Source: Schauerella fraxinea
Lineage (GTDB): Bacteria > Pseudomonadota > Gammaproteobacteria > Burkholderiales > Burkholderiaceae_B
Direction of reading: 5' to 3'
Assembly (NCBI GenBank): GCA_030849945.1
Contig: JAVDKK010000001.1
Span: 992,001-1,056,000, forward strand
Length of the DNA: 64,000 nt
A program made the position numbers and the translations under genes. Each line of letters begins with the position of its first letter. Position 1 is the stretch's first letter. Below, piece by piece: positions 51,973 to 59,710 of the stretch. Below the pieces are notes generated by a model, which saw only the letters and a program-made list of their open reading frames with translations, was not told the origin of the DNA and did no database searches.

Positions 51973-53001
51973 ATGCGATTAATCAAAGGTTTGGCGGGCG
52001 CAGCCCTGTTGGCGGCGGTCAGTCAGGGCGCATTTGCCGCCCAACCCGCGTCCACGTTGGATACGGTCAAAAACCGCGGCCATGTGCAATGCGGCACCAC
52101 GACCGGCTTCGCAGGGTTTTCGGCGCCCGATGCCAAGGGTGAATGGACCGGTCTCGACGTGGACCTGTGCCGCGCCGTGGCAGCCGCCGTGTTTGGCGAT
52201 GCGAGCAAGTTCAAGATCACGCCGCTCAATTCGCAGCAGCGCTTTACGGCGTTGCAATCCGGCGAGGTGGATCTGCTGGCCCGCAACACGACCGTCACGC
52301 AGCAACGCGATACGGCGCTCGGCCTGATTCATGCCGGCATCAATTTCTACGATGGACAAGGCTTCCTGGTACCCAAGAAGCTGGGCGTGGCAAGTGCGAA
52401 AGAACTCGATGGCGCCACCATCTGCCTGCAGACCGGCACCTCCAACGAAAACACGCTGGCCGACTGGGCCCGCGCCAACAAGGTCAAGTACTCGCCGGTC
52501 GTGATCGAAACGTTCAACGAAGTGGTCAACGCGTTTGCCACGGGCCGCTGCGATGTGTTCAGCACCGATGCGTCGGGCCTGGCCTCGATTCGCATTTCAC
52601 GTCTGCAGAACCCGGACGACTATGTGGTGTTGCCCGAGATCATCTCGAAAGAACCGTTGGGTCCCTTCGTGCGCCAGGGTGACGATGCATGGTTGAACGT
52701 CGTGAAGTGGACGTTGTCGGCCATGATCGAAACCGAAGAATATGGTGTGACGTCCAAGAACCTGGACGAACAACTGAAAAGCCCGAATCCGAACATTCAG
52801 CGCATCCTGGGTGTCACGCCCGGCTCCGGCAAGAACCTCGGGCTTGACGAAAAGTGGGCCTACAACATCGTGAAGCAAGTGGGCAATTACGGTGAGAGCT
52901 TCGAGCGCAACGTAGGCCAGGGCAGCCCGTTGAAGATCAAGCGTGGCTTGAACGCGCAGTGGACCGATGGCGGCTTGATGTACGCGTTGCCAATTCGCTA
53001 A
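51973..53001 (+). CDS. General L-amino acid ABC transporter binding protein (AapJ/BztA-like), solitary
   Basis: A 342-residue periplasmic binding protein with a signal peptide ending AFA (about 22). The body (TLDTVKNRGHVQCGTTTGF, WTGLDVDLCRAVAAAVFGD, RNTTVTQQRD) matches the AapJ/BztA group of the polar amino acid family, and a C-terminal GLMYALPIR is typical. AapJ normally precedes aapQMP; none of those genes follows here. The gene has its own 180-bp upstream region. It may use permeases encoded elsewhere. Confidence 0.86.
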   Translation: MRLIKGLAGAALLAAVSQGAFAAQPASTLDTVKNRGHVQCGTTTGFAGFSAPDAKGEWTGLDVDLCRAVAAAVFGDASKFKITPLNSQQRFTALQSGEVDLLARNTTVTQQRDTALGLIHAGINFYDGQGFLVPKKLGVASAKELDGATICLQTGTSNENTLADWARANKVKYSPVVIETFNEVVNAFATGRCDVFSTDASGLASIRISRLQNPDDYVVLPEIISKEPLGPFVRQGDDAWLNVVKWTLSAMIETEEYGVTSKNLDEQLKSPNPNIQRILGVTPGSGKNLGLDEKWAYNIVKQVGNYGESFERNVGQGSPLKIKRGLNAQWTDGGLMYALPIR

Positions 53002-53021
53002 GTACTGTGCGCTGGATCGAC

Positions 53022-53072
53022 GCAGCACGTCGGTCTGGCGGGTGCTGCCTGACCGCCAACGACGCGGTCAGG
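53022..53072. terminator. Pair of hairpins between convergent genes
   Basis: GCAGCAC (53022-53028)/GTGCTGC (53042-53048) and CCTGACCGC (53048-53056)/GCGGTCAGG (53064-53072). No U-tract; a third small palindrome, CGGGTGC-AC-GCACCCG, lies at 53108-53123. They sit where transcripts of the AapJ-like gene and of the lyase gene meet. Confidence 0.45.
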
Positions 53073-53149
53073 GCCCAGCGTTTACCTGAAGCGCAGGCTG
53101 TAAGCATCGGGTGCACGCACCCGGCGCATGTCGCACGGGCTGGCTTGGC

Positions 53150-54058
53150 TTACGCCGCGCGTTTTGCCGCGATCGCGTTGCCGGCACGGCTCGATCCCTT
53201 GCGGTCGAGGTGGGCGGCCATCCATTGGCCGATATCCACCACCGCATCGAAATCCACACCCGTGTCGATATTCAGGCCACGCAGCATGTACAGCACATCC
53301 TCGGTGGCCACATTGCCGGTCGCGCCTTTGGCGTAGGGGCAGCCGCCCAGTCCCGCGACCGACGTGTGAAAGATCGCGATGTCGGCTTCGAGCGCGGCAA
53401 GGATATTGGCCAGCGCCTGACCATACGTGTCGTGAAAATGACCCGATACGCGCGCCGGATCCACATGGGCCGTCACGGCGCGCATCACATTGCGCACTTG
53501 CTGCGGCGTGCCCACGCCGATGGTGTCGGCCACGTCGATCTCGTCGCAGCCCATCTCCATGAACGTGCGGGCAACGCGCACCACGTCTTCGATCGGGACG
53601 TCGCCCTGATACGGGCACCCCAATGCGGTGCTGATGCTGCCGCGCAACCGGATGCCGGCAGCCTTGGCCGCTTCGGCCACGGGCGCGAATCGCTCGAGCG
53701 ATTCAGCAATCGAGCAGTTGATGTTTTTTTGCGAGAAGGCTTCGCTCGCAGCGCCGAAGATCACGACCTCGTCGGCGCCGGCGGCGCGTGCCGCATCGAA
53801 GCCCTTCATGTTGGGTGTGAGCACCGAATACACCACGCCGGGGCGGCGTTGGATGCGCGCCATGACCTCGGCGGCATCGGCCATTTGCGGCACCCATTTG
53901 GGCGACACGAACGAGGTGGCCTCCACGTTGGGAAAGCCTGCTTGAGTCAGCCGATCCACGAGTTCGACTTTGACATCCGTGGGCACGATCAGCTTTTCAT
54001 TCTGCAGACCGTCGCGGGGCGATACTTCAACAATCTTGACGCGGCTAGGCATGGACAT
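53150..54058 (-). CDS. mvaB: Hydroxymethylglutaryl-CoA lyase
   Basis: A 302-residue TIM-barrel enzyme that cleaves HMG-CoA to acetyl-CoA and acetoacetate, the last step of leucine breakdown. VEVSPRDGLQNEK (about 11-23) contains the metal/catalytic Arg-Asp, and the C-terminal GLGGCPYAKGATGNVATED contains the catalytic-loop Cys and the signature. AGGAAG lies 5 bp before the ATG at 54058. It is monocistronic here; the other leucine-degradation genes are not in the window. Confidence 0.93.
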   Translation of the reverse strand: MSMPSRVKIVEVSPRDGLQNEKLIVPTDVKVELVDRLTQAGFPNVEATSFVSPKWVPQMADAAEVMARIQRRPGVVYSVLTPNMKGFDAARAAGADEVVIFGAASEAFSQKNINCSIAESLERFAPVAEAAKAAGIRLRGSISTALGCPYQGDVPIEDVVRVARTFMEMGCDEIDVADTIGVGTPQQVRNVMRAVTAHVDPARVSGHFHDTYGQALANILAALEADIAIFHTSVAGLGGCPYAKGATGNVATEDVLYMLRGLNIDTGVDFDAVVDIGQWMAAHLDRKGSSRAGNAIAAKRAA

Positions 54059-54154
54059 GGCGACTTCCTGATGGCCCGCCGATCGTGTTGTCTGCCACTA
54101 CGCGCCGGGCTTGTTATGGGGTATGGGAATAACGGTTAGTGTAAGCGGACATCG

Positions 54155-55396
54155 TCATCGGCGTGCCCGGCGCTGGTACCGATCGCCGGGCAGGGCGTGC
54201 ACGTCGCCGGCGAGTTCGAGCGTGATCAACTGCGCGCTCAGGCTGGCCGCGTCCAGGCCCGTCCGTGCGGCCAGCGTTTCGATCGATACAGGGTCGAAGC
54301 CCAGGGCGGCCAGGAGAGGATCCGCGCGATCGGTGCGGGTTGCGGAGCGAGCGTCGATGGGGGCTTTGACCGATCGGACGGCACGGCGGTCGCCGTCTTC
54401 CGCGCCATCTTCAACGTTATCGGTTTGCGCGTCGATCCCGATTTCAACGATGCGCGTGCGACGCGCGTCGACCAGGCGATCTGCGCGGCCGAACAGGTCG
54501 GGCGCGCGCAGTTCTTCCAGGATGTCCTCTGCGGTTTCGACGAGCTTGGCGCCTTGTCGGATCAAGACGTGGCAGCCGCGCGCGAGCGGCGAGTGGATCG
54601 ATCCCGGGATGGCGAAGACCTCGCGACCGGCATCGGCCGCCAGACGGGCGGTGATCAACGAGCCGCTTTGCACCGCGGCCTCGACGACCAGCACGCCTTG
54701 CGACAGGCCTGCGATCAGCCGGTTGCGGCGCGGAAAGTGGTGCTTGCGTGGGCCGCTGCCCAGCGGCAACTCGGAGATCAAGGCGCCGTGGGCTGCGATC
54801 GCGTCGGCGAGTTTGCGGTGACGCGCCGGATAGACGAGATCCACACCCGTACCCATGACGGCGATTGTGCCGGCGGCCTGCGGACCGGCCTCGATGGCCC
54901 CGCCATGGGCGGCCGCATCGATGCCTTGCGCCAGACCGCTCACCACGCACCAGCCGCTGCCGGCCAAGGTACGCGCGAACGCGCGAGCGTTATCGAGCCC
55001 GTCGGCGGTGGCGCTGCGGGCGCCCACGATGGCCAGCGCGGCGCGTTGCAGCGCCGCAAGATGACCGCGAACGTACAGCAGCAGCGGTGGGTCGGGCAGC
55101 GTGAGCAGCGCCGGGGGATAGGTGGGGTCGGCCAGCGTCACGATATGGCGGTCGGCGTGCCTCAGCCAAACCTGCGTGGTCTCGATCGCTTGCGCGATGT
55201 CCGATGATGGGGGCCGGTGCAGTGTTTCGGCCATGGCGGGCGGCACGACGGCCAAGAGTCGTGCGGTCGGTTGCGCGAAGATATCGCGGGGCAGGCCGAA
55301 CGCCTTGAGGAGGGCATAGGCGTGCACCCCCAGATGCGGCGTGAGTGAGAGCCGCAGCCAATAGGGCAAGTCGTGAGGGGGAGGGAGAACATCCAT
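54155..55396 (-). CDS. dprA: DNA-processing protein DprA (Smf)
   Basis: Binds incoming single-stranded DNA and loads RecA during natural transformation. The 413 residues have an N-terminal SAM-like helical part, the Rossmann-fold core (VGARSATADG, VSGLAQGIDAAAH, PRKHHFPRRNRLIAGLS, GSLITARLAADAGREVFAIPG), a variable linker with Asp/Glu-rich sequence, and a C-terminal winged helix. The ATG at 55396 gives the usual N-terminus. It is divergent from def across a 400-bp gap, as in many proteobacteria. Confidence 0.94.
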   Translation of the reverse strand: MDVLPPPHDLPYWLRLSLTPHLGVHAYALLKAFGLPRDIFAQPTARLLAVVPPAMAETLHRPPSSDIAQAIETTQVWLRHADRHIVTLADPTYPPALLTLPDPPLLLYVRGHLAALQRAALAIVGARSATADGLDNARAFARTLAGSGWCVVSGLAQGIDAAAHGGAIEAGPQAAGTIAVMGTGVDLVYPARHRKLADAIAAHGALISELPLGSGPRKHHFPRRNRLIAGLSQGVLVVEAAVQSGSLITARLAADAGREVFAIPGSIHSPLARGCHVLIRQGAKLVETAEDILEELRAPDLFGRADRLVDARRTRIVEIGIDAQTDNVEDGAEDGDRRAVRSVKAPIDARSATRTDRADPLLAALGFDPVSIETLAARTGLDAASLSAQLITLELAGDVHALPGDRYQRRARR

Positions 55397-55796
55397 CGAA
55401 CGAGTGTCGCACGTCAAAAACACTGCACTCACGCGATGGCGATGAAATTGTCATACCTGAAATAGGCGCAGGCGCATCTGCCACGTTGATAGGCGCAGAT
55501 GCACTGGCAACGTCGCTAGGCGCAGGCACAACGGCCACGTTGCGACAGCCCGATTGGCAACGGCAAAGCCCGCGTCGGGATGGCAGCTGCGTGGCTGAGA
55601 AATCGCCTTACATTCCAGGGGATCGCCGGACGTTCCAGGGAATGGATGACTGTCCCCGGGGATCGCAGCGGCCCGTTACGAGAACGCAATGGCTGCAGTA
55701 AATGGGGTCAGTAGAGAAAGACGATTAGAAATCAAGGACATGTTGAATTATCATAGGGGTTATTTCATTTATTCCGCGATATCGCGACCCCTTTCC
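55397..55796. other. Intergenic region between dprA and def
   Basis: 400 bp. It holds a 27-bp tandem repeat (55463-55543), a looser repetition of TTCCAGGG-like words at about 55613-55642, and an AT-rich stretch (55735-55780) next to def that probably contains its promoter (TTGAAT at 55743 is a possible -35). Weak frames cross the region, but none looks like a real gene. Confidence 0.6.
55463..55543. repeat. 27-bp tandem repeat, three copies
   Basis: Units start at 55463, 55490 and 55517, each opening with TAGGCGCAG and ending in a GCCACGTTG-like segment. The period is a multiple of three and the array is open in frames on both strands (for example IGAGASATL-type nonapeptides on the plus strand), but no gene is evident. 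Confidence 0.85.
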
Positions 55797-56309
55797 ATGG
55801 CTTTGCTTTCCATCCTCCAATACCCCGATGCGCGCCTGAACAAGAAGGCCAAGCCTGTGGCCGTGGTGGACGATCGTATCCGCAAGCTGGTGAAGGATAT
55901 GGCTGAAACCATGTATGACGCTCCTGGTGTCGGGTTGGCTGCCACGCAGGTCGACGTGCATGAACGCGTCGTCACGATCGATGTGTCGGAAGACGGGTCG
56001 GCGTTGCAAACCTTCATCAATCCGGAAATCGTCTGGAAAAGCGAAGAGCGCCGCACCTATGAAGAAGGCTGCCTGTCGGTGCCCGGCGTGTACGACGAAG
56101 TCGAACGCGCGGCGCAGGTTCGCGTGAAGGCGCTGGACCGCAACGGCAAGCCGTTTGAAATCGAATGCGATGGTCTGTTGGCTGTATGCATCCAGCACGA
56201 AATCGATCACCTCGACGGCAAGGTGTTCGTCGAGTATCTGTCCTTGCTCAAGCAAAACCGCATCAAGACCAAGATGCGCAAAGCCGAACGCGAAGCCATG
56301 CGCGCTTGA
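55797..56309 (+). CDS. def: Peptide deformylase
   Basis: Removes the formyl group from nascent proteins. The 170 residues contain GVGLAATQ (44-51), EGCLSVP (90-96, with metal ligand C92) and HEIDH (134-138, the two His ligands and catalytic Glu). The ATG at 55797 gives MALLSILQYPD, the family start; longer starts would add unrelated sequence. It is 16 bp upstream of fmt in the standard def-fmt pair. Confidence 0.97.
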   Translation: MALLSILQYPDARLNKKAKPVAVVDDRIRKLVKDMAETMYDAPGVGLAATQVDVHERVVTIDVSEDGSALQTFINPEIVWKSEERRTYEEGCLSVPGVYDEVERAAQVRVKALDRNGKPFEIECDGLLAVCIQHEIDHLDGKVFVEYLSLLKQNRIKTKMRKAEREAMRA

Positions 56310-56325
56310 GCGCGCGGTTCACGAG

Positions 56326-57288
56326 ATGCGTATCGTTTTTGCGGGCACGCCCGAATTTGCCCGGTTGGCGCTCGTTGCGCTGATCGAGGCCGGTCACACC
56401 ATTCCGCTTGTGTTGACTCAGCCCGACCGGCCTGCCGGCCGCGGACTCAAACTCACGCCCAGCCCGGTCAAGCAAGCGGCGCTCGATGCCGGTATTGCTG
56501 TGGCGCAGCCGCGCAGTCTGCGGCTGGATGGCAAGTATCCCGATGAAGCCGCAGAGGCGCATCGGCTGCTCACCGAGGCGGCCCCGGACGTGATGGTGGT
56601 TGCTGCTTATGGTCTGATCTTGCCGCAGTGGACACTCGATCTGCCGCGCTTGGGATGCTTGAACATTCACGCCAGTCTGCTGCCCCGATGGCGGGGCGCT
56701 GCGCCGATTCAGCGTGCGATCGAAGCGGGCGATGCCCAAACCGGCATCACGATCATGCAGATGGACGTGGGCCTCGATACGGGCGATATGCTCGATATCC
56801 GGTCGGTGCCGATTGGCCCGAACGATACGGCTGCCACGCTGCACGATGCGTTGGCCGCAGTGGGTGCACGCGCCATTGTGGATGTGGTGCAGGCGATGGC
56901 AGACGGGCACGCGCCCGCTGCTCAGCCACAACCTGAAGCCGGCGTGACCTACGCCGCCAAGCTCGATAAGGCCGAGGCCGCGCTCGACTGGTCGCTGCCG
57001 GCCGAGACGCTAGCACGACGGATCCGCGCGTTCGATCCCGTGCCGGGCGCGACCACGCGTTTGCCGGGTCTGGCCGATCCGGTCAAGGTGTGGGGGGCGC
57101 AGGTGCTTGCGGCCGATGTGGCCGGCAACGGATTGAAAACCGCCACGCCTGGCGACGTGCTCGCCGCCACGCCCGAGGGCATCGATGTTGCAACCGGCGA
57201 AGGCGTGCTGCGTTTGACGGTGTTGCAAAAGCCGGGTGCGAAGCGTCAACCGGTCGATGTGTTTGTGCGGGGTTGGTCGCCGGCTTAA
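56326..57288 (+). CDS. fmt: Methionyl-tRNA formyltransferase
   Basis: Formylates initiator Met-tRNA. The 320-residue protein has the N-terminal catalytic domain with N113, H115, SLLPRWRG (117-124) and D151, and the C-terminal OB-fold domain. The ATG at 56326 begins MRIVFAGTPEFA, the standard N-terminus. It is convergent with gph, and the 3' ends are separated by a 15-bp tandem repeat array. Confidence 0.97.
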   Translation: MRIVFAGTPEFARLALVALIEAGHTIPLVLTQPDRPAGRGLKLTPSPVKQAALDAGIAVAQPRSLRLDGKYPDEAAEAHRLLTEAAPDVMVVAAYGLILPQWTLDLPRLGCLNIHASLLPRWRGAAPIQRAIEAGDAQTGITIMQMDVGLDTGDMLDIRSVPIGPNDTAATLHDALAAVGARAIVDVVQAMADGHAPAAQPQPEAGVTYAAKLDKAEAALDWSLPAETLARRIRAFDPVPGATTRLPGLADPVKVWGAQVLAADVAGNGLKTATPGDVLAATPEGIDVATGEGVLRLTVLQKPGAKRQPVDVFVRGWSPA

Positions 57289-57296
57289 TCGATAGT

Positions 57297-57461
57297 CACA
57301 GCAGTGGTATTCACAGCTGCGATAATTACAGCGGCGATATGCACGACTGCAATATTCACGGCGGCAGCATTCAAAGTGGCGGCATTGGCAGCGGTGATAT
57401 TCCAAGCGGCAATACTCACAGCAGTGGCATTCACGGCGGCAGCATTTACAGCAGCGAATCC
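57297..57461. repeat. 15-bp tandem repeat (minisatellite) between fmt and gph
   Basis: Eleven imperfect 15-bp units in exact register from 57297 to 57461; the commonest form is CACGGCGGCAGCATT (57357-57371 and 57432-57446 are identical). The last unit is part of the gph coding end and carries its stop codon at the junction (57446-57448). On the plus strand one frame reads as HSSGI-type pentapeptides; on the minus strand one frame reads NAAAV-type pentapeptides. Confidence 0.93.
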
Positions 57462-58093
57462 GCCGTGTCGCTGAGCAGCCAGTCGCCCATTTCCTGCGGA
57501 TCTGTAAACAATCTGTCCGGCGATTCAGCGGCAAGCGTATCGCCGTCGTTATAGCCCCATGCCACCGCACCGGCCAGCCAGCCGCTTGCGCGCGCAGCCG
57601 CGATATCGCGCAGCTCGTCACCGATCAAGATCGCGTGCTCGCCCGCGATACCGTTATCGCGCGCCAGGCGTTTGAGCTTGGCGGGCTTGCCGAACACATC
57701 GGCGCCGCATGCGAACGTGTCGATATATTCGGCCGCCGGTCCCAGCACCTGGCGCACATTGTTCTCGGCATTCGAGCTCACCACCGCCAACCGCACGCCG
57801 CCCGACTTCAGCCGCGCCAATTGGTCGGCCATGCCGTCAAACAGCAGCAGTTCGGGCGTGACCGCTGCCATGCGGCTACGCACATGCGACAGGATCATCG
57901 GCGCTTTCCACAACGGGATGCCGAGAAACGCCATGATGCCGCGCGCATCGCGCGTACGCAGCATCTTCTTTTCCTCTGCAGTCGCATGACGAAAGCCATA
58001 GCGCTCGGCCACGCTATCGAAGATGCTGTCGAACCAGGGAAAGGTATCCGCCAGGGTGCCGTCAAAATCGAAGGCCGCGAGTTGCACGCGCAC
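57446..58093 (-). CDS. HAD-family phosphatase (Gph-like)
   Basis: A 215-residue haloacid-dehalogenase-type phosphatase. The nucleophile motif DFDGT is at 9-13, motif II VVSSN lies mid-protein, and GDELRDIAAARASG is motif IV. It resembles phosphoglycolate phosphatase and related enzymes; the substrate is not certain. The start is GTG at 58093, immediately after the stop of the LOG-family gene. Its last codons lie inside the terminal unit of the 15-bp repeat array, so its C-terminus may vary. Confidence 0.85.
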   Translation of the reverse strand: MRVQLAAFDFDGTLADTFPWFDSIFDSVAERYGFRHATAEEKKMLRTRDARGIMAFLGIPLWKAPMILSHVRSRMAAVTPELLLFDGMADQLARLKSGGVRLAVVSSNAENNVRQVLGPAAEYIDTFACGADVFGKPAKLKRLARDNGIAGEHAILIGDELRDIAAARASGWLAGAVAWGYNDGDTLAAESPDRLFTDPQEMGDWLLSDTADSLL

Positions 58094-58687
58094 TTAGAGT
58101 TTCTCCGCGCGAATCCATTTCGACACGGTGGGGGGCTCGTACGCGGCGAAGCGGTCGAGCAGGCGCACGGGGTCGCTTTCGATGGCGAGCATCGCGCGGT
58201 GCTGCGGCTGCATGAACGACTCTTCCACGGTGTGATCCAGAAAGCCGGCGAGTTGATCGTAGTAGCCGGCCACGTTGAGCAGGCCCACCGGTTTCTTGTG
58301 AAAACCCAGCTGCGCCCATGTCCACGTTTCGAAAATTTCTTCCAGTGTGCCCACGCCGCCGGGCATGGCGATAAAGCCATCGGCACGCTCGGCCATGAGC
58401 GTTTTGCGTTGATGCATCGAATCGACCACGACGAGTTCAGTGAGCGACAGATGCGCGAGTTCTTTCTTCATCAGCGCATCGGGAATGATGCCGGTAACGC
58501 GTCCACCAGCGGCCATCACGGCGTCGGCAACGATGCCCATGATGCCGACACTGGCGCCGCCATAGACCAGACCGATGTCTCGTTCGGCAAGCGTTCTACC
58601 GAGTTGCTGCGCGATCTCGGCATAGATGGGTTGACGGCCGGCGTTGGAGCCGCAATACACACAAACGTTTTGAATAGGCATAAACAT
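58094..58687 (-). CDS. LOG-family protein (TIGR00730), cytokinin riboside 5'-monophosphate phosphoribohydrolase-like
   Basis: A 197-residue Rossmann-fold protein with the LOG signature SMHQRK (90-95) and PGGVGTLEEIFE (109-120). Characterised members cleave nucleoside 5'-monophosphates at the N-glycosidic bond, including cytokinin precursors; in most bacteria the natural substrate is probably AMP or a modified nucleotide. The N-terminus has two ATGs two codons apart (58687, 58681). It is upstream of gph in one transcript. Confidence 0.88.
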   Translation of the reverse strand: MFMPIQNVCVYCGSNAGRQPIYAEIAQQLGRTLAERDIGLVYGGASVGIMGIVADAVMAAGGRVTGIIPDALMKKELAHLSLTELVVVDSMHQRKTLMAERADGFIAMPGGVGTLEEIFETWTWAQLGFHKKPVGLLNVAGYYDQLAGFLDHTVEESFMQPQHRAMLAIESDPVRLLDRFAAYEPPTVSKWIRAEKL

Positions 58688-58969
58688 CGCTAATAAATGG
58701 TGCTGCAGAACTAAAAGATGGAAGCGTTATCACTCGCATCTTGGCAACGAGAATCACTGTTAAGTGTACGAAAAATGGCGGTTGAGGCACGGAAAATGCT
58801 GAATCCTTCACTGATAACACCAACACGGTGTGTGACCGGATCTCCTTTCCTGCACATCAGTGTGAAGCATACCGAAGTGATTGAAATGTTGTCGCACGTT
58901 TAGAAGACGCGCGATCGAAGCTGGCGACGCGGAGCCGTCGCGGTGCTTAACTTATCTGGAGCGAAAACC

Positions 58970-59521
58970 ATGGATCAACGTACACAAAACACCAACACCG
59001 AAACCGGTGCATTTGAAATCGACATCAAGGGTATTCGACAGCGCGCGCGTCAAAGCCTGGAAGACGGTGCAGTAACTGACGGCTATCGCGGCGATCGTGA
59101 AACTGTACTCAAGTTGTTGAATGAGGCGCTCGCTACGGAACTGGTCTGTGTGCTGCGCTACAAGCGCCACTACTTCATGGCCACGGGCCTGAACGCCGAA
59201 CCGGTCGCAGCTGAATTTCTCGAGCACGCGAACGAAGAACAAGGCCATGCCGACACGTTGGCCGAGCGGATTGTGCAGCTTGGCGGCGCACCCAATATGT
59301 CGCCGCACGGTCTGCTGGAACGCAGCCACTCGGAGTACGTCGAGTGCAACACGCTTGAAGAGATGATCCGCGAAAATCTGGTCGCCGAACGCATCGCGAT
59401 CGATAGCTATCGTCAGATGATCGACTACATGGGCGATAAGGATCCGACGACGCGTCGCATCCTGGAAGAGATCCTGGCCGTCGAAGAAGAGCATGCCGAC
59501 GATTTGTCCGATTTCCTGTAA
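58970..59521 (+). CDS. Bacterioferritin-like (ferritin-superfamily) protein
   Basis: A 183-residue four-helix protein of the bacterioferritin/ferritin-like group. Di-iron ligands appear in the expected helices: LNEALATELVCVLRYKRH (helix A), EHANEEQGHADTLAERI (helix B, ExxH), NLVAERIAIDSYRQM (helix C) and EEILAVEEEHADDL (helix D, ExxH). It is longer at the N-terminus than Bfr and lacks the usual haem Met, so iron storage or oxidative protection in a DPS-like or catalase-like sense are both possible. GGAG at 58957-58960 supports the ATG at 58970. The 282-bp gap upstream shows nothing beyond a small hairpin at 58817-58831. Confidence 0.87.
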   Translation: MDQRTQNTNTETGAFEIDIKGIRQRARQSLEDGAVTDGYRGDRETVLKLLNEALATELVCVLRYKRHYFMATGLNAEPVAAEFLEHANEEQGHADTLAERIVQLGGAPNMSPHGLLERSHSEYVECNTLEEMIRENLVAERIAIDSYRQMIDYMGDKDPTTRRILEEILAVEEEHADDLSDFL

Positions 59522-59620
59522 ACCGGTTTTCTACTGGCGTGGCGGCGAACCGTGAGTGGCATCGCCAAAACCGTCAGCTCGCCATAGCCTGCGTGTAGCC
59601 GTCGCGCACGGCATGCGGCG

Positions 59621-59661
59621 AAAAAAATGCCCCGAACGCACTCTCCGGTGTTCGGGGCATT
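59621..59661 (-). terminator. rimO: Rho-independent terminator after rimO
   Basis: AATGCCCCGAAC (59626-59637) pairs perfectly with GTTCGGGGCATT (59650-59661) across 12 nt. On the minus strand it is followed by a T-run (complement of A59621-59627). It may also end the ferritin-like transcript from the other side. Confidence 0.88.
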
Positions 59662-59710
59662 ATCTTGTTCAATCGAACGTCTGTTCAATCGAACCCGCGC
59701 GGGTTCCGCT

